From positions 1-19,810 of the forward strand of contig JAAEPW010000975.1 in NCBI GenBank assembly GCA_024232355.1: 19,810 nucleotides of DNA. Reading direction: 5' to 3'. The translations under genes were made by a program, and so were the position numbers. Positions 6,740 to 13,910 of the stretch are shown here, piece by piece. The stretch is from Chloroflexota bacterium. Lineage in GTDB: Bacteria > Chloroflexota > Anaerolineae > B4-G1. Position 1 is the stretch's first letter, and every line of letters starts with the position of its first letter. The notes under the pieces are model-generated. The model was not told the origin of the DNA and searched no databases. It saw nothing but the letters and a program-made list of their open reading frames with translations.

Positions 6740-8233
6740 ATGAGTAACAAGGTACTGGTGGCAAACCGAGGGGAGATCGCAGTACGCGTACTGCGCACTT
6801 GCCGAGAACTCGGATTAAAGACGGTGGCCGTTTTCTCCGAGGCCGACCGGGAGGCTCCCCACGTCCGCTACGCCGACGAGGCGTATTTCATCGGTCCTTC
6901 ATCGGCGCGGGAAAGCTATCTGCGGGGAGAACATATCATTCAAGTAGCGGTCGAGTCTGGTGTGCAAATGGTTCATCCGGGTTATGGTTTCTTGGCTGAA
7001 TCGCCGGATTTTGCCCGGGCCTGCGCCGAGGCTGGATTGACCTTTGTCGGACCGAGTCCAGAAGCGATGGATCTGTTGGGTGACAAGACTGCCGCCCGTT
7101 GCGTGGCCGATGAATTAGGTATCCCCGTCATCGAGGGGTCTGCGTGCGCGTTGGACGACAGTGAATTGCTTGACGCTGCCGATCAAATCGGCTATCCGGC
7201 GATGCTTAAAGCGACTGCCGGTGGTGGCGGAATGGGCATCCGCGCAGCGGGTTCGCGGGCAGAACTGGAAGCGGCCATTCCCCTTGCTCGTCGGGAGGCG
7301 CAATCTGCCTTTAACGATGACGAGGTTTACCTGGAACGGTTGGTGGAGAACGCTCGGCACATCGAGGTACAGTTGTTGGGCGATACCAACGGAAACGTCA
7401 TCCACTTGGGTGAGCGAGAGTGTTCCATTCAGCGTCGGCACCAAAAGCTGATCGAAGAGTCACCCTCGCGGGCAGTGAGCGATGATCTGCGGCAGCGAAT
7501 TTGTGAGGCGGCCGTACGTATCGGGCAGGCTGTTGGTTACGTGAGCGCGGGCACGGTCGAGTTTTTGCTCGATCCCGAGGAAAACTTTTACTTTTTAGAG
7601 GTTAACCCTCGTCTGCAAGTAGAGCACACGGTCACCGAGATGGTCACGGGCGTGGATGTGGTCAAAGAGCAATTGCGTATCGCCGCTGGACGGGGATTGC
7701 GCTACGCTCAAATGGATATCAAACGCCGAGGATGGGCGCTAGAGTGTCGCATCTTGGCCGAGGACCCTATGCAGGGTTTCATCCCTTCTGTGGGACGTAT
7801 CACACACTTGCGTCAGCCGGGAGGGCAGGGGGTCCGCGTAGACAGTGGTGTCTGCGAAGGTTTTACAGTCACTCCCTATTATGATTCGCTGCTGTCCAAA
7901 CTGATTACTTGGGGAGAGACGCGGGGAGCGGCTATTGTGCGTATGCGGCGGGCGCTGGATGAATATCACATCATTGGCATCACAACGAATCTTGACTTGC
8001 ATCGCGCGCTTTTGGATAGCCATCGCTTTTTTGGTGGACAGTTCCATACACGTTTTTTAGAAGAGCAGTTTTTGTCATCGGATACGGGTAGTGAGGATCG
8101 TCTAGCTGTGGCATTGACGGCCGCGCTACTCGATTATCAGCGCCGACGCGGGAGTAAAAGGGAGAAAGTCTCCCATACAAGCCGTTGGAAGATGTTGGGG
8201 CGCTGGGAATTGATGAAAGGATGGGGACAATGA
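6740..8233 (+). CDS. accC: Biotin carboxylase subunit of acyl-CoA carboxylase
   Basis: ATP-dependent carboxylation of carrier-bound biotin with bicarbonate. 497 residues with the three classical domains: N-terminal biotin-carboxylase domain (KVLVANRGEIAVRV at 4-17), ATP-grasp with the Gly-rich loop KATAGGGGMGIR (157-168), and the C-terminal biotin-carboxylase domain (about 330-440). Catalytic residues H208, K237, E287, N289 and R291 (EVNPRLQVEHTVTE) follow E. coli AccC numbering shifted by one. The last 50 or so residues (KREKVSHTSRWKMLGRWE) lie beyond the usual 450-residue core and look like a basic linker. The start is ATG 6740, 18 bp after the previous stop; its ribosome site is weak (GGTGG). 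Its TGA overlaps the accB ATG. Confidence 0.95.
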   Translation: MSNKVLVANRGEIAVRVLRTCRELGLKTVAVFSEADREAPHVRYADEAYFIGPSSARESYLRGEHIIQVAVESGVQMVHPGYGFLAESPDFARACAEAGLTFVGPSPEAMDLLGDKTAARCVADELGIPVIEGSACALDDSELLDAADQIGYPAMLKATAGGGGMGIRAAGSRAELEAAIPLARREAQSAFNDDEVYLERLVENARHIEVQLLGDTNGNVIHLGERECSIQRRHQKLIEESPSRAVSDDLRQRICEAAVRIGQAVGYVSAGTVEFLLDPEENFYFLEVNPRLQVEHTVTEMVTGVDVVKEQLRIAAGRGLRYAQMDIKRRGWALECRILAEDPMQGFIPSVGRITHLRQPGGQGVRVDSGVCEGFTVTPYYDSLLSKLITWGETRGAAIVRMRRALDEYHIIGITTNLDLHRALLDSHRFFGGQFHTRFLEEQFLSSDTGSEDRLAVALTAALLDYQRRRGSKREKVSHTSRWKMLGRWELMKGWGQ

Positions 8234-8727
8234 GATACGTAATTACTGTTGAGGGAGAAACTTTCGAGATTGATGTCGGGCGCGAGGGTCGTGTGTGGGT
8301 CAACGACCGTCCGTATGATGTGGATTTCCAAGGACTGGATGGCCGCCCCGAATGTTCATTGCTAGTTGATCATCGCTCATACGAGGCGCACGTCGAACAC
8401 TTGGCACAGGATGAGTGCCAAGTGACGATGGCCGGCCGACCGTATCGAGCCAGCTTGCAACAGGGAGGACGATCTAGTTCTCAGGACACTGTTGGGTCTT
8501 CAAACGTTGCTGACCTGGGAGAGGTATGCGCGCCCTTGCCTGGCTTGTTGGTGGCCGTGTCGGTCACAGAAGGACAGCACGTAATGTCAGGGGAAGTGGT
8601 GGCGATCCTGGAATCTATGAAAATGAACCTGGAGCTCTGTGCGCCGCGGGGTGGGATCGTGCAATCCGTGCATGTAACTCCGGGGATGGACATTGGACAG
8701 GGGGACGTAGTGCTAAATGTGATGTGA
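8230..8727 (+). CDS. accB: Biotin carboxyl carrier protein
   Basis: 165-residue carrier of the covalently bound biotin that shuttles carboxyl groups between accC and the carboxyltransferase. The C-terminal biotinyl/lipoyl-type domain (about 96-165) contains the biotinylation motif ESMKMN with target lysine K131. A conserved Pro-Leu-Pro-Gly turn (APLPGLL) precedes it, and a second Gly turn (PRGGIVQSV) follows. The N-terminal 90 residues form a separate beta-rich region (MRYVITVEGETFEIDV) as in carboxylases of the PCC/oxaloacetate decarboxylase type. The start is ATG 8230, overlapping the accC stop as ATGA, with AAAGGATGGGG just before. Last gene of the operon. Confidence 0.94.
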   Translation: MRYVITVEGETFEIDVGREGRVWVNDRPYDVDFQGLDGRPECSLLVDHRSYEAHVEHLAQDECQVTMAGRPYRASLQQGGRSSSQDTVGSSNVADLGEVCAPLPGLLVAVSVTEGQHVMSGEVVAILESMKMNLELCAPRGGIVQSVHVTPGMDIGQGDVVLNVM

Positions 8728-8822
8728 GAGTGCAATAAAGTCTGTTCGCGCTTTCTCCATCGGCACTATGATTTTTGACATGTGACAGCGCCCAGAACCC
8801 CTACGGCGTTCTTCATTTTGCG

Positions 8823-8869
8823 AGAAACAGCAAGAACGGGTTTTTGGGTCCTTTCAACAAGCTGTTTCT
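8823..8869. repeat. 9-bp inverted repeat, first of two stacked hairpins
   Basis: agaaacagc (8823-8831) pairs with gctgtttct (8861-8869) around a 29-nt loop. It directly precedes the longer hairpin at 8871-8910, in the 193-bp gap between the convergent accB and HD-domain genes. Confidence 0.45.
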
Positions 8870-8870
8870 T

Positions 8871-8910
8871 ATCAGACACAACGTATATCTGTAGATGCGT
8901 TGTGTCTGAT
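8871..8910. terminator. 13-bp hairpin between convergent genes, candidate terminator
   Basis: Perfect stem atcagacacaacg (8871-8883) with cgttgtgtctgat (8898-8910) and a 14-nt loop. On the plus strand it is followed by ctgtttaaattta, a weak U-rich tail. Its position after accB and after the minus-strand HD gene (stop at 8921) fits a bidirectional terminator. The U-run is poor, so the function is inferred. Confidence 0.55.
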
Positions 8911-8920
8911 CTGTTTAAAT

Positions 8921-9493
8921 TTATGTTGCGAGTTGCCCATCCAGGCCAATCTTGCCTGCAACGCCCTTCATTGCTTCCAATACGATACCAATGTGTTCCC
9001 ACAAGTCAACGCCCAGTTCCTCGGCGGCCAAGGCAATTTCCTCACGGTTGACCGCTGCCGCAAAAGCCCTATCTTTCCACTTTTTGCGCACCGATTTGAT
9101 TTTCACGTCTCGGATATCCTTGGACGGGCGCACGAGGGCAACTGCCACCATGAGGCCCGTGAGTTCGTCCACCGCGTGCAGTGCTTTTGCCATCGGCGTG
9201 TTGCGGGGGATGCCCGTCGTGCTGCCATGTGAGAGGATCGTGTTGACGATTTCGTCGGAATAACCCTTTTCACCCAGGATGCGCCCGCCTGACTGTGGGT
9301 GATCGTCGGGAAATTGATCGTAATCAAAGTCGTGCACCAGGCCAATGGCGCCCCAAAATTCTTCATTCTCGTCAAAGCGGCGGGCGTAGGCGCGCATCGC
9401 GGCCTCGACAGCCAGCATATGGCGGACGTGGTTCTCACTACTACCATACTCTTTTAGCAAATCCCAGGATTGTTCTCTTGTGATGGTTTTCAT
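8921..9493 (-). CDS. HD-domain protein (HDIG-type metal-dependent phosphohydrolase)
   Basis: 190-residue HD-superfamily protein. Metal ligands are visible as H25 (or H22) in NHVRHMLAVE, the H54-D55 pair in IGLVHDFDYD, H64 after it (DDHPQSGG), H89 in ILSHG, and D109 in HAVDELTG. This is the small HDIG family often annotated as hydrolase or phosphohydrolase; the substrate (nucleotide or phosphoester) cannot be read from sequence. The start is ATG 9493 with an AAAGGAG ribosome site upstream. It is monocistronic, convergent with accB. A candidate promoter lies at 9560-9532. Confidence 0.85.
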   Translation of the reverse strand: MKTITREQSWDLLKEYGSSENHVRHMLAVEAAMRAYARRFDENEEFWGAIGLVHDFDYDQFPDDHPQSGGRILGEKGYSDEIVNTILSHGSTTGIPRNTPMAKALHAVDELTGLMVAVALVRPSKDIRDVKIKSVRKKWKDRAFAAAVNREEIALAAEELGVDLWEHIGIVLEAMKGVAGKIGLDGQLAT

Positions 9494-9531
9494 CTTGCTC
9501 TACTCTCCTTTGTGTATATTGAGGTTGGTGT

Positions 9532-9560
9532 ATTTTACCAATCTCTTTCTCCAAGTGCAA
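9532..9560 (-). promoter_or_regulatory. Candidate promoter of the HD-domain gene
   Basis: On the minus strand, TTGCAC (9560-9555), 17 bp, TAAAAT (9537-9532). The -10 is good and the -35 mediocre. A 5-bp dyad ttggt/accaa (9525-9541) overlaps the -10 and might be an operator. Confidence 0.4.
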
Positions 9561-9636
9561 ATCTCGTTCTCTCGACAAGGGCCGCAAATTTCTAATGCTT
9601 CCATACATGAAAACATTGTCTCAAGGTGGTGCAATT

Positions 9637-9656
9637 CTTTGGAAGAATTTCCAAGG
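9637..9656. repeat. Small hairpin in the 9494-9925 gene-free stretch
   Basis: ctttggaa (9637-9644), loop gaat, ttccaagg (9649-9656), with one G-U pair, followed by a T-rich tract at 9657-9666. It may be a weak plus-strand terminator isolating the downstream promoter. No gene is seen on either side of it in this gap. Confidence 0.35.
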
Positions 9657-9704
9657 TTGATTTTTCAATCTTGTTCCGCTTTGAAAACCCTACCCGCAAA
9701 TTAC

Positions 9705-9732
9705 TTGACAACCAGCCAACTAAGAGTATACT
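9705..9732 (+). promoter_or_regulatory. Strong sigma70-type promoter
   Basis: TTGACA (9705-9710), 16 bp, TATACT (9727-9732), close to consensus on both boxes. The predicted start is near 9739, exactly where the structured segment begins. It could drive a small RNA, or a long leader into the histidine kinase gene at 9926. Confidence 0.7.
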
Positions 9733-9735
9733 AAA

Positions 9736-9776
9736 CCTTGGTAGACGGCAAGTGTAGCAGTTGAGAGCCGTCAAGG
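9736..9776 (+). ncRNA. Stem-loop at the 5' end of the predicted transcript
   Basis: cctt (9736-9739) pairs with aagg (9773-9776), and gacggc (9744-9749) pairs with gccgtc (9767-9772), with a four-base bulge ggta and a 17-nt loop. It begins at the predicted transcription start of the promoter at 9705-9732. The bulge and stem (ttggtagacggc) look like a tRNA D-arm, but no complete tRNA fold includes them. Possible leader or sRNA hairpin; family not recognised. Confidence 0.4.
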
Positions 9777-9851
9777 TGCGTAGGCGAAGCGGATATTGCT
9801 CCGTTTTCACTCAAATTATAGAGACTAGGGGTTCGATTCCCTTCACACCCA
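9774..9851 (+). other. tRNA-like sequence with intact T-arm and acceptor 3' strand (relic)
   Basis: A textbook T-arm, agggg-ttcgatt-ccctt (9827-9843), is followed by acceptor 3' strand cacaccc (9844-9850) and discriminator a9851; no CCA is encoded. The best 5' partner is aggtgcg (9774-9780), which pairs at 5 of 7 positions. It is followed by ta at positions 8-9, a wobble-rich D-stem ggcg/tgct, and a D-loop with GG. A possible anticodon loop ttttcac (TTC, Glu-like, 9804-9810) lacks a pairing anticodon stem. I read it as a decayed tRNA, or as the tRNA 3' end left by integration of a mobile element. It is probably not a functional tRNA. Confidence 0.45.
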
Positions 9852-9925
9852 TTACGTTATCCTTTGGCCGCAAACTCTAGCACTGCTGCCTGTAATTGTT
9901 TTCTCACAAAAGGCGGGAGAATCCT

Positions 9926-11689
9926 ATGTCAACACCGGAGAGCGCAAAAAGCCGCTTCCAGGTAGACTGGATGATCAGCAATTTACGCTGGTTACTCCTA
10001 GTAGGTGTGACCCTCGTCAGCCTCACAGATGTTTTTGTTATCCATAACAGAAATTTAGACCTAGTCTACCTGATACCCCAAATTTTCCTTCTCATTATTG
10101 CCGCTCTCTACAATATAGGTGTGACTCTGTTGTTATCTTATAACACTTTTGGACGGGCCATCCCTGCAATGACGCTGTTAATTGATACGATTCTGAGTAT
10201 TGGCTTTGTTGTTACGTCAGGCGGCCTGTCAAGTCCATTGTTGTTCTTTGCGTTATTTCCCATTTTGACAACAGCTTTACGTTTCCATTGGTCGATTAGC
10301 CTGATGGTTGCTCTGGTCATTTTGACGGCTTGTGGTGTTGTGATCTATATCATGACACCGTCGGATATATCTTGGTTGGATGCAGTACCATTTGCCACCA
10401 ATGCTTTTGTTCTCCTACTGGCAACTTTGGTGAGTGGGTTGGTAGGAGATCGAGTGAAAAAGACGATTGCTCGCAAGAGCCGACTCGAAGAGGAAGCTGA
10501 ACTGCGAAGATTGCAATCTGCTCAAGAACACTCGCAAGCGATTTTCGAGTTGGCGAGTACACTTAGCGCAACACTGAATTATAACAAGGTGCTAGAAGCC
10601 GTACTCGAAGTTGGTGAGGCCGGGATAAGCGAGTTGGGTCAGGAAAGCTCGACTCAGGCGAGCCTGGTAGCACTCTTTGGCCAGCAGAACCTGTATATTG
10701 CTGCTTCGCGTCATTTACCGTATCGTGATCAGAACACCACTTTTGAGGGTAAGAATGGTGCTCTTGCTCAGGCGTTGACGACAGCGGAGACTGTGATCAT
10801 AGACAAACCCGATGCAGACCCAGAACTACGGCAGCTCATCACAATGCACGGTTGTAAACAAGCAATTGTTGTGCCGCTGCGAGCTGGGTTCGAGAATTAT
10901 GGTGTGGTGGTCTTTGGCAGTGACCAGCCCAACACCTATATTGAGGATCAAAAGTCGCTGCTTATTGCTGTCTGTAACCAGGCCATTGTTGCTCTTCAGA
11001 ACGCCCAACTTTATCAAAGCTTGATTGAAGAAAAGGAACGCATTGTTGAGGTAGAGGAACAAGAACGTAAGAAACTGGCCCGTGACTTGCACGATGGTCC
11101 GACGCAGAGTATCGCAGCTATTGCGATGCGCATCAATTATGTTAGAATGTTATTGGACAAAGCGCAGGATATTGAACAGACGATCGAAGAATTGGAAAAA
11201 ATCGAAGATCTAGCGCGCCGTACGACAAAGGAAATCCGCCACATGCTCTTTACGCTCCGTCCGCTCATCCTCGAGTCTCAAGGACTCAGGGCGGCGTTGG
11301 AGCAGTATCTCAACAAGTTGTCCGAGACGGACGACACATCCTTTCAGTTTGAGGCAGCGTCAAAAGTTGACCAATTATTGGAGCGAAATGCTCAGGGAGT
11401 GATATTTTATATTCTCGAAGAGGCCATTGGCAATACGCGTAAACACTCCAAAGCACGTAATGTCTGGGTTCGACTCTATATTAAGGATGAGACCTTTGTT
11501 GCCGAGGTGCAAGATGATGGCAAGGGATTCAATGTAGAAGGGGTGCAAGCACGTTACGACGAGCGCGGTAGTTTGGGCATGCTCAACATGTACGAGCGGG
11601 CCGAGTTGGTCAATGGTAAACTGTCTATTGCTTCAGCACCAGGTGAGGGAACCAAAATTACGCTGGCTGCGCCACTGCCGAGAAGGTGA
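9926..11689 (+). CDS. Membrane sensor histidine kinase, NarL/DegS type, with GAF domain
   Basis: 587-residue sensor kinase. The N-terminal 180 or so residues hold about five to six hydrophobic segments (e.g. WLLLVGVTLVSL, IFLLIIAALYNIG, FVLLLATLVSGLVG). A short coiled linker follows, then a GAF domain (about 205-365), a HisKA_3 dimerisation domain with phospho-acceptor H389 in the box RKKLARDLHDGPTQS, and a HATPase_c domain with N-box EEAIGNTRKHSKA and G-box DDGKGF and GSLGMLNMYERA. This class normally signals to a LuxR-type response regulator, but none is encoded nearby, so it is orphan in this window. The start is ATG 9926 with GCGGGAGA upstream; an in-frame TTG at 9896 would add 10 residues. 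The next gene begins 5 bp after its TGA. Confidence 0.93.
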   Translation: MSTPESAKSRFQVDWMISNLRWLLLVGVTLVSLTDVFVIHNRNLDLVYLIPQIFLLIIAALYNIGVTLLLSYNTFGRAIPAMTLLIDTILSIGFVVTSGGLSSPLLFFALFPILTTALRFHWSISLMVALVILTACGVVIYIMTPSDISWLDAVPFATNAFVLLLATLVSGLVGDRVKKTIARKSRLEEEAELRRLQSAQEHSQAIFELASTLSATLNYNKVLEAVLEVGEAGISELGQESSTQASLVALFGQQNLYIAASRHLPYRDQNTTFEGKNGALAQALTTAETVIIDKPDADPELRQLITMHGCKQAIVVPLRAGFENYGVVVFGSDQPNTYIEDQKSLLIAVCNQAIVALQNAQLYQSLIEEKERIVEVEEQERKKLARDLHDGPTQSIAAIAMRINYVRMLLDKAQDIEQTIEELEKIEDLARRTTKEIRHMLFTLRPLILESQGLRAALEQYLNKLSETDDTSFQFEAASKVDQLLERNAQGVIFYILEEAIGNTRKHSKARNVWVRLYIKDETFVAEVQDDGKGFNVEGVQARYDERGSLGMLNMYERAELVNGKLSIASAPGEGTKITLAAPLPRR

Positions 11690-11694
11690 GATAG

Positions 11695-12504
11695 GTGCCG
11701 GAACTAGACGTGGCGTGGAACGAAGGATGGCTATGGTTGGGCGGGTCGTTGTTGACGGCCTTTCTCTGGACGAACCTGACTTGGTTTTTTCGTAAACCCC
11801 GCTCTGGCACAGTTGGGAATTTTGTTGTTCAATTAACCTCTTGGCCCTTTTCCCCTTGGCTGTTTCAATTCTTCCGTTTGTTCTACTATCTCGGTGTGCC
11901 CTTTGCAGCGTTGTGGTGGGGCCATGACGTTGTTGTAGGGCGGAGGATATTGGGCTTAAAGCCATTCTCTTTGCCTATCTCAGATGGAAGCAAGGTGGAT
12001 GTCACTATAGCTACTAACTGGCCACAAGACGTAGGGTGGGCGGCAGTACTGGGGATTGGCACATGGGCATTGCTTGCACTAGGGTGGTGGGCTTATCGTC
12101 GAGCGCTGACCGCTGTTGGTGAAACGAGTGCGGTAGCACAAGTTAACAGCTCCGGCTGGGTGCTTTTGCGTGAGGCGGCCTATCACCAGGTCCATTGGGC
12201 TTTTTATCGCAATGCACCCATTCTCACAATGAGCGCGTATGGGGGGGCTTGGATAGGATTCCTGCTGGTAGCATTGGAGGCGGCGCTCAATCCGGCTTGG
12301 CGTGGGGGCTTCGCCGACCCACGACGAGCACCATCTCAGTTGCTGCGTGGGACACTTGTTATCGTCAGTGTCGTGCTGTTTCTGCAAACCCAGAATCTAT
12401 GGTTGGCATTGATGGTTGATTGGGGAGTGTCGTGGGGCTTGGCTATATTTGTGCGCATATTTCCTTTGCTGTCCTCAGAAAGACTTGATCAATCTGTTGC
12501 ATAG
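11695..12504 (+). CDS. Polytopic membrane protein of unknown function
   Basis: 269 residues, tryptophan- and leucine-rich, with several hydrophobic segments: WLWLGGSLLTAFLWTNLTWF near the N-terminus, then FFRLFYYLGVPFAALWWG, AAVLGIGTWALLALGWWAY, IGFLLVALEAAL, LRGTLVIVSVVLFL and LALMVDWGVSWGLAIFV. I do not recognise a family or catalytic motif. A CPBP-like protease was considered, but the Glu-Glu/His signature is not evident. The GTG start at 11695 has AAGGTGAG inside the end of the kinase gene. The 5-bp spacing implies co-transcription and probably coupled translation with the kinase, so it may be the kinase's input partner or target; this is inference from position. Confidence 0.75.
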   Translation: MPELDVAWNEGWLWLGGSLLTAFLWTNLTWFFRKPRSGTVGNFVVQLTSWPFSPWLFQFFRLFYYLGVPFAALWWGHDVVVGRRILGLKPFSLPISDGSKVDVTIATNWPQDVGWAAVLGIGTWALLALGWWAYRRALTAVGETSAVAQVNSSGWVLLREAAYHQVHWAFYRNAPILTMSAYGGAWIGFLLVALEAALNPAWRGGFADPRRAPSQLLRGTLVIVSVVLFLQTQNLWLALMVDWGVSWGLAIFVRIFPLLSSERLDQSVA

Positions 12505-12506
12505 AG

Positions 12507-12558
12507 CGTAAAACGTGAGACGTGACTTGATATTGCTTGTCGCGTCTCACGTTTTACG
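12507..12558. terminator. 16-bp hairpin, candidate terminator
   Basis: Perfect 16-bp stem cgtaaaacgtgagacg (12507-12522) with cgtctcacgttttacg (12543-12558) and a 20-nt loop, followed by tttgtgttg. It starts two bases after the membrane-protein stop. It has the shape of an intrinsic terminator with a modest U-tract, and could equally be a dispersed palindromic repeat. Confidence 0.6.
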
Positions 12559-12591
12559 TTTGTGTTGACACTCTATCAAAGACCTCTGCAG

Positions 12592-12635
12592 TTGTAGGGC
12601 CTTGTGCTCATTTTTACCTTATGAGCCGCCTACAA
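12592..12635. terminator. Two-part hairpin downstream of the minus-strand operon
   Basis: ttgtagg (12592-12598) pairs with cctacaa (12629-12635), and gctcat (12606-12611) pairs with atgagc (12621-12626), separated by an asymmetric internal loop. It lies 36 bp beyond the stop of the last gene of the murJ-side operon. There is no T-run, so terminator function is only possible. Confidence 0.35.
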
Positions 12636-12671
12636 GGGACTAGCTAAACTAGATTTCTCCGAATTGAATGA

Positions 12672-12917
12672 CTAAGTCAGGAGGAATGCTAGAGCGATCA
12701 GCGCTGCCAGCATCACCAGGGCGATGATGCCAATGCGTCCAAGATCGGCTATGACGTAACGGTATTCCTCTTGCAAGTCCGTTACCTGCGGCACAGAACG
12801 AGTCGAGATGGTCGCATGATTTCCCTCTGCCCCATCTGTTCCTGGCTGTACCATTTGGGCTGCCGAAAGGCGCGGTTGTCCTTGTTTGTTTTTTACACGG
12901 CGTGATTTTTTTGCCAC
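12672..12917 (-). CDS. Small tail-anchored membrane protein, unknown function
   Basis: 81 residues: a very basic N-terminus (AKKSRRVKNKQGQPR), a polar middle, and one C-terminal transmembrane segment (IGIIALVMLAALIALAFLLT), so N-in/tail-anchored topology is likely. I do not recognise a family; SecE-like small membrane proteins have a similar layout, but nothing supports that assignment. The start is GTG 12917 with GAGGAG about 10 bp upstream. It begins 17 bp after the sortase stop, so it is very probably the last gene of the methyltransferase-sortase operon and may assist surface-protein handling at the membrane. Confidence 0.65.
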   Translation of the reverse strand: MAKKSRRVKNKQGQPRLSAAQMVQPGTDGAEGNHATISTRSVPQVTDLQEEYRYVIADLGRIGIIALVMLAALIALAFLLT

Positions 12918-12934
12918 AAGTTTTTTTCTCCTCT

Positions 12935-13909
12935 TTATGGTTCTAGTTCGGCAGTGACGACGATGCGATGTGTGTCAATGCCATACGGATAACAAGAAAT
13001 GAGCGTGAGTACGGGACTAGATGTAGGGTACATCACACTCACATCTGTTGGTTCAATAAAACGTTTCTGAGTGACGACGTAACGATATATCTGACTGGCA
13101 GTGTGAACGAATATCTCCTCATCCAGATCAAGATCTGGCAGATCACGAAAAATTTCACCAAAGATGTCATTATGGGCCGAGATGATCGAGTTGTTACTTT
13201 CACCTGGGTTGGCACTGCCAATGTGATGACCTGCTCCTTGTTTTAGCGATTCCCAATCGTCTCCTTCTATGACAGGGGCATCAACTTGAATGACGGGAAT
13301 CTGGATACGGATGGCCTGCTCTGGCCCCGGTGTCGGCATAGGCAGTGGCGTGATCGCCTCTACCAGTTCACGCAGGTGAGCGGGAATCTCTTCTGGTGCA
13401 GGGCCGCCAGGTGAATCGGGTGGTGTATGACCTCCCGGAAGTATAACCATTTGGATGAGAGGGGTGGGTGTGGGAACAGGTAGTGTGGGTAATTGGGCCT
13501 GCTGTGCCTGGCTGGATTCTTGGTTGACCTCGCGCACCGTCATCTGCAAACTGAATAACACAAAGATCAACCCTAGCACCAAACCTAGTTCAACCACCAA
13601 TAGGCTCTTGTCACGAAGCCAACCCCACCGAATGCGACGTAATGGTCGTTTAACCTCCGTTGCCGGTTCATCTACTGTACGAGGTCGATATTGTGCTGTG
13701 GCTCCTGTGTTTTGAAAGCGTCGGTGATCCGTGGGGAGGGGGGGCGGCTGTGGATCAACAGATTTTGGAGCCAGCGGATCAAAACTGTTCACATCAACGT
13801 CTTTGCCCAACCGGCGCAGACGTTCCAGCCGCGCCTCTCGCTTACGGACACGCAGAACCTCTTCTAATTCTTGTATAGATAGTTCGGTAACTGTGCGACG
13901 GTCTTTCAT
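12935..13909 (-). CDS. Sortase family protein, membrane-anchored transpeptidase
   Basis: 324-residue sortase. A cytoplasmic N-terminal region of about 100 residues is charged and proline-rich. One transmembrane segment follows (about 101-121, LLVVELGLVLGLIFVLFSLQ), then a Pro/Thr/Gln-rich extracellular linker (about 135-195) and the sortase beta-barrel (about 198-324). Catalytic residues are H246 (ISAHND), C306 (TLISCYPYG) and R315 (DTHRIVVTAEL), the normal His-Cys-Arg set. It is probably a class D/E/F-like sortase, cleaving sorting signals or bridging pilin-like proteins. No LPXTG-type substrate is encoded in the window. ATG 13909 lies one base after the methyltransferase TAA (13911-13913). 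The long N-terminal cytoplasmic extension is unusual compared with Firmicute sortases. Confidence 0.9.
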   Translation of the reverse strand: MKDRRTVTELSIQELEEVLRVRKREARLERLRRLGKDVDVNSFDPLAPKSVDPQPPPLPTDHRRFQNTGATAQYRPRTVDEPATEVKRPLRRIRWGWLRDKSLLVVELGLVLGLIFVLFSLQMTVREVNQESSQAQQAQLPTLPVPTPTPLIQMVILPGGHTPPDSPGGPAPEEIPAHLRELVEAITPLPMPTPGPEQAIRIQIPVIQVDAPVIEGDDWESLKQGAGHHIGSANPGESNNSIISAHNDIFGEIFRDLPDLDLDEEIFVHTASQIYRYVVTQKRFIEPTDVSVMYPTSSPVLTLISCYPYGIDTHRIVVTAELEP

Positions 13910-13910
13910 T

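Noticed and set aside
9774..9851. Functional tRNA-Glu (TTC)
   Set aside because: The anticodon stem does not pair and two acceptor pairs fail; only the T-arm and acceptor 3' strand are convincing.
9736..9851. tmRNA
   Set aside because: The 3' T-arm resembles the tmRNA end, but there is no matching GGG-rich 5' end, no resume codon and no tag frame.
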